From CAYOBW01 sp964402115 (GTDB lineage Bacteria; Verrucomicrobiota; Kiritimatiellia; UBA8416; CAYOBW01): a stretch of 7,648 bases of DNA. Location of the stretch: assembly GCA_964402115.1 (NCBI GenBank), contig CAYOBW010000328.1, positions 1 to 7,648 on the forward strand, in the 5' to 3' direction. This document shows positions 5,805 to 7,648 of the stretch, in pieces; positions within the stretch are counted from its first letter, which is position 1, and each line of letters starts with the position of its first letter. A program made the translations under genes and the position numbers. The notes below the pieces were generated by a model. It saw only the letters and a program-made list of their open reading frames with translations. It was not told the DNA's origin and searched no databases.

Positions 5805-7344
5805 CGCGTGGATAGGCCATGCGCACGTGGAGCATGTTGACCAGTGTAGAGACGAACGAGCCCTTGACCTGTGGCAGTTCCGCCAGGGTCAGACCGCACT
5901 CGTCCAGCTGCCCGTCGCGGAACTTCCCCAGTACGATTTCGTCCACCACGCCGCCGAGCGCCGAACGCGTGGGGCGCTCCAGGCTGCGCGTGGCAGCCTC
6001 GACGGCGTCCGCCAGGCTGATGATGGCCGACTCGCGAGAGGCCGGCTTCGGCCCGCCGTGGCGGAAGGCGCTCTCCTCCACCAGCAGGGCGCCGCCCATC
6101 CATCCGGCGCCGCCTGTCTGGCGCTCCCGTTCCTGCTCCTGCTGCTGCCGGGCCTTGTGGTGGAAGAAGGTGACGACGCTGGTGCCGTGGTGCTCGCGGA
6201 TGATCGCGAGGATGGGCTCCGGGAGCTTGTGGAAAGTCGCCAGGCTGAGCCCCTCCTTGACGTGGCCGGTGACGATCAGCGCGCTCATGCTGGGGGACAG
6301 CCGGTCGTGCGGATTGTAGCTGTCGCGCAGGTTCTCGGCGAAAAAATGCGGCTTCGTCAGCTTGCCGATGTCGTGGTAGTAGGACCCGACGCGGGCGAGC
6401 AGCGCATTGGCGCCGATCTCGTCCGCGGCGGCGTGCGCGAGCGTGGCTACCACAAGGCTGTGGTGGTAGGTGCCGGGCGCCTCGATGGCCAGCCGCTGGA
6501 GCAGCGGGTGGCCGAGGTCGGAGATCTCGAGCAGGGTGACGTCGGTAGTGATGCGAAAGAGGAACTCGAACAGCGGGAGGACGAGCAGGGCCAGGACGGC
6601 CGACAGCGTACCGCTGAGCAGGCAGGCGGCGGCCTGCTGGACGACCACGGTCACCTCGGCCTGCTCCCAGCCGACTGCCGTCACCGCGAAGACGCAGGTC
6701 ACCTCCGAGAGTCCGATCAGGAGGCCGGCGCGCATGATCTGGGCGCGCGTGCGGAGGTGGCCGGCGGTGGCCGCTCCAATGGCCGTGGCAATCATGCCCG
6801 CCACCAGGATCGGCAGGCTGCGCTCGGCCATGCCGTACATCACGAGGCTGGTCCAGAGGCCGACGGCGATGCCGGCGGCGCCGTCGAGCAGGATCGTCAC
6901 GAGCAGGGGCGCGAGGGGCAGGGGCAGCAGGAAGCCCACGGATTCGGCCGGCAGGGTCTGGCTGGTCTGGAGCCCGTAGATGGTGATGCGGGCGAGGGCG
7001 GTGGACAGCAGCGCCACCGTGGCGAGGAGCAGGACCCGCCGCGGTGTGGTCAGCAGGGCGGGGCGGAGCACGGAGAGGTAGAGGCCGATGGCGAAGAGGC
7101 TGACCAGCAGGCTGACGCTCTGGCCGAGAAACGGCAGGAGGTCGCTGGGCCTGGCAACCTCGGCCAGCAGGGGTTCGGGACCGCCCAGGTACAGCGTCAG
7201 GGCCCACAGGAGCAGGGCCATGAGCACGGCGAGGATCCGGTTGCGCCGCACCGTGGGGTCGTCGTGGGTGGAATCCACGCGCCGCAGCCAGGAACGGGCG
7301 CGCCGCAGCCGCGCCTTGGAAACGTCGTTACTCACTCCTCGCAC
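5692..7344 (-). CDS. pgpH: PgpH-like 7TM-HD phosphohydrolase (probable cyclic-di-AMP phosphodiesterase) lacking the large extracellular domain
   Basis: The 550-aa membrane protein has one N-terminal segment (about 35-53), only about 20 residues before the next, then seven more hydrophobic segments (about 74-93, 103-122, 137-153, 157-171, 177-195, 205-225, 238-262). A cytoplasmic HD domain follows. Its motif is complete: A-P-G-T-Y-H-H-S (289-296), Y-Y-H324-D325-I-G-K, T-G-H361, R-E-H-H (383-386), and S-L-A-D446. Also family-typical are L-G-H-P-L-L-Q-R-L (277-285) and G-P-K-P-A-S-R-E (431-438). PgpH enzymes hydrolyse c-di-AMP to pApA. They usually carry about 250 extracellular residues (7TMR-HDED) after the first segment; that part is missing here. 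Residues 511-550 beyond the conserved end are acidic and Pro-rich and overlap ybeY. The GTG at 7344 touches GGGAGA; GTG 7335, about 10 nt from the same sequence, is an equally good start. It is probably first in the operon. Confidence 0.87.
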   Translation of the reverse strand: MRGVSNDVSKARLRRARSWLRRVDSTHDDPTVRRNRILAVLMALLLWALTLYLGGPEPLLAEVARPSDLLPFLGQSVSLLVSLFAIGLYLSVLRPALLTTPRRVLLLATVALLSTALARITIYGLQTSQTLPAESVGFLLPLPLAPLLVTILLDGAAGIAVGLWTSLVMYGMAERSLPILVAGMIATAIGAATAGHLRTRAQIMRAGLLIGLSEVTCVFAVTAVGWEQAEVTVVVQQAAACLLSGTLSAVLALLVLPLFEFLFRITTDVTLLEISDLGHPLLQRLAIEAPGTYHHSLVVATLAHAAADEIGANALLARVGSYYHDIGKLTKPHFFAENLRDSYNPHDRLSPSMSALIVTGHVKEGLSLATFHKLPEPILAIIREHHGTSVVTFFHHKARQQQEQERERQTGGAGWMGGALLVEESAFRHGGPKPASRESAIISLADAVEAATRSLERPTRSALGGVVDEIVLGKFRDGQLDECGLTLAELPQVKGSFVSTLVNMLHVRMAYPRDEDNDTQPTAPPPGEHPGAAETERHPDEPGTEPGAGR

Positions 7345-7379
7345 TCTCCCGTCCGCAGACGACCGTCCGCCTCGCCACG

Positions 7380-7428
7380 CACCCGGTCTGCCCGTAAGCG
7401 CTGTTGAGTGTAGGACAGCAACCGGGTG
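7380..7428 (-). repeat. Nested inverted repeat upstream of the pgpH operon
   Basis: CACCCGGT (7380-7387) and ACCGGGTG (7421-7428) form 8 bp. Inside them GCTGT (7400-7404) and ACAGC (7415-7419) form a second 5-bp stem around a 10-nt loop. It lies 36 bp before the GTG start of pgpH, where an operator or 5' leader structure could sit. The 206 bp between pgpH and the tRNA gene otherwise hold no supported gene, and I cannot point to a convincing -35/-10 pair on either strand. Confidence 0.35.
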
Positions 7429-7550
7429 GTGTCATGCGAAAAGCTCCGCAGATACGGCTTGCAGGGCTGGGGGGCGGTTGTGTAGATTCTGCACACATTT
7501 TTCTGCTTGTCCGGCTGACGCTGGCCCGCGCCGCACGGACAGACCGATCT

Positions 7551-7643
<93 letters not shown>

Positions 7644-7648
7644 GATTG

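Noticed and set aside
5647..7407. Long open frame (586 codons) on the + strand opposite pgpH
   Set aside because: Its product is Arg/Gly/Gln/Glu-rich without family signals, while the minus strand gives a full PgpH HD motif. It is a GC-bias shadow.
7459..7488. TTGCAG / TAGATT pair with an 18-nt spacer as a sigma-70 promoter for the tRNA
   Set aside because: The match is only 3/6 and 4/6 to consensus, no better than chance in a region this long.
7479..7502. TGTGT...ACACA hairpin followed by five T, read as a terminator
   Set aside because: The stem is only 5 bp and AT-rich, and no + strand gene lies upstream to be terminated.

Overview
The window is GC-rich, gene-dense and reads as an ordinary chromosomal housekeeping segment. 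No mobile element, CRISPR array, toxin-antitoxin pair or defence module is visible. The mix of genes suggests a Gram-negative member of the PVC group, with Kiritimatiellota, Lentisphaerota or Verrucomicrobiota more likely than Planctomycetota. Points in favour are a non-heme-type uroporphyrinogen-decarboxylase-fold protein, two lipoproteins, a galactose-binding-like C-terminal domain, and a pgpH-ybeY-recO cluster without era or dgkA. This placement is an inference from gene content, not from a phylogenetic marker.

Layout. Positions 1-461 (+) hold the 3' end of a gene whose last domain looks like a carbohydrate-binding or galactose-binding-like beta-sandwich. A strong hairpin follows, and then a complete lipoprotein-type signal peptide peptidase (SppA-like, 523-1524, +). 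The + strand genes converge with a long minus-strand operon at a 9-bp hairpin (1534-1559).

The operon is transcribed from about 7344 down to 1547: a PgpH-like 7TM-HD phosphohydrolase, YbeY, a DUF502 membrane protein, RecO, a parvulin-type peptidyl-prolyl isomerase lipoprotein, and a URO-D-family protein. Junctions are tight: a 113-bp overlap (pgpH/ybeY), TGATG (ybeY/DUF502), ATGA (DUF502/recO), then gaps of 52 and 17 bp. A tRNA-Ser(GCT) with encoded CCA lies divergently at 7551-7643 (+).

Functionally the operon joins second-messenger turnover (probably c-di-AMP), rRNA maturation and ribosome quality control (YbeY), recombinational repair (RecO), and envelope protein folding (PPIase); SppA nearby would clear membrane or periplasmic peptides. 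The points most worth a second look are the PgpH homologue lacking its large extracellular sensor domain, the unusually long pgpH/ybeY overlap, the substituted metal ligand in YbeY, and the URO-D-like protein with an incomplete corrinoid-methyltransferase-type zinc site. I saw no convincing new multi-gene system.
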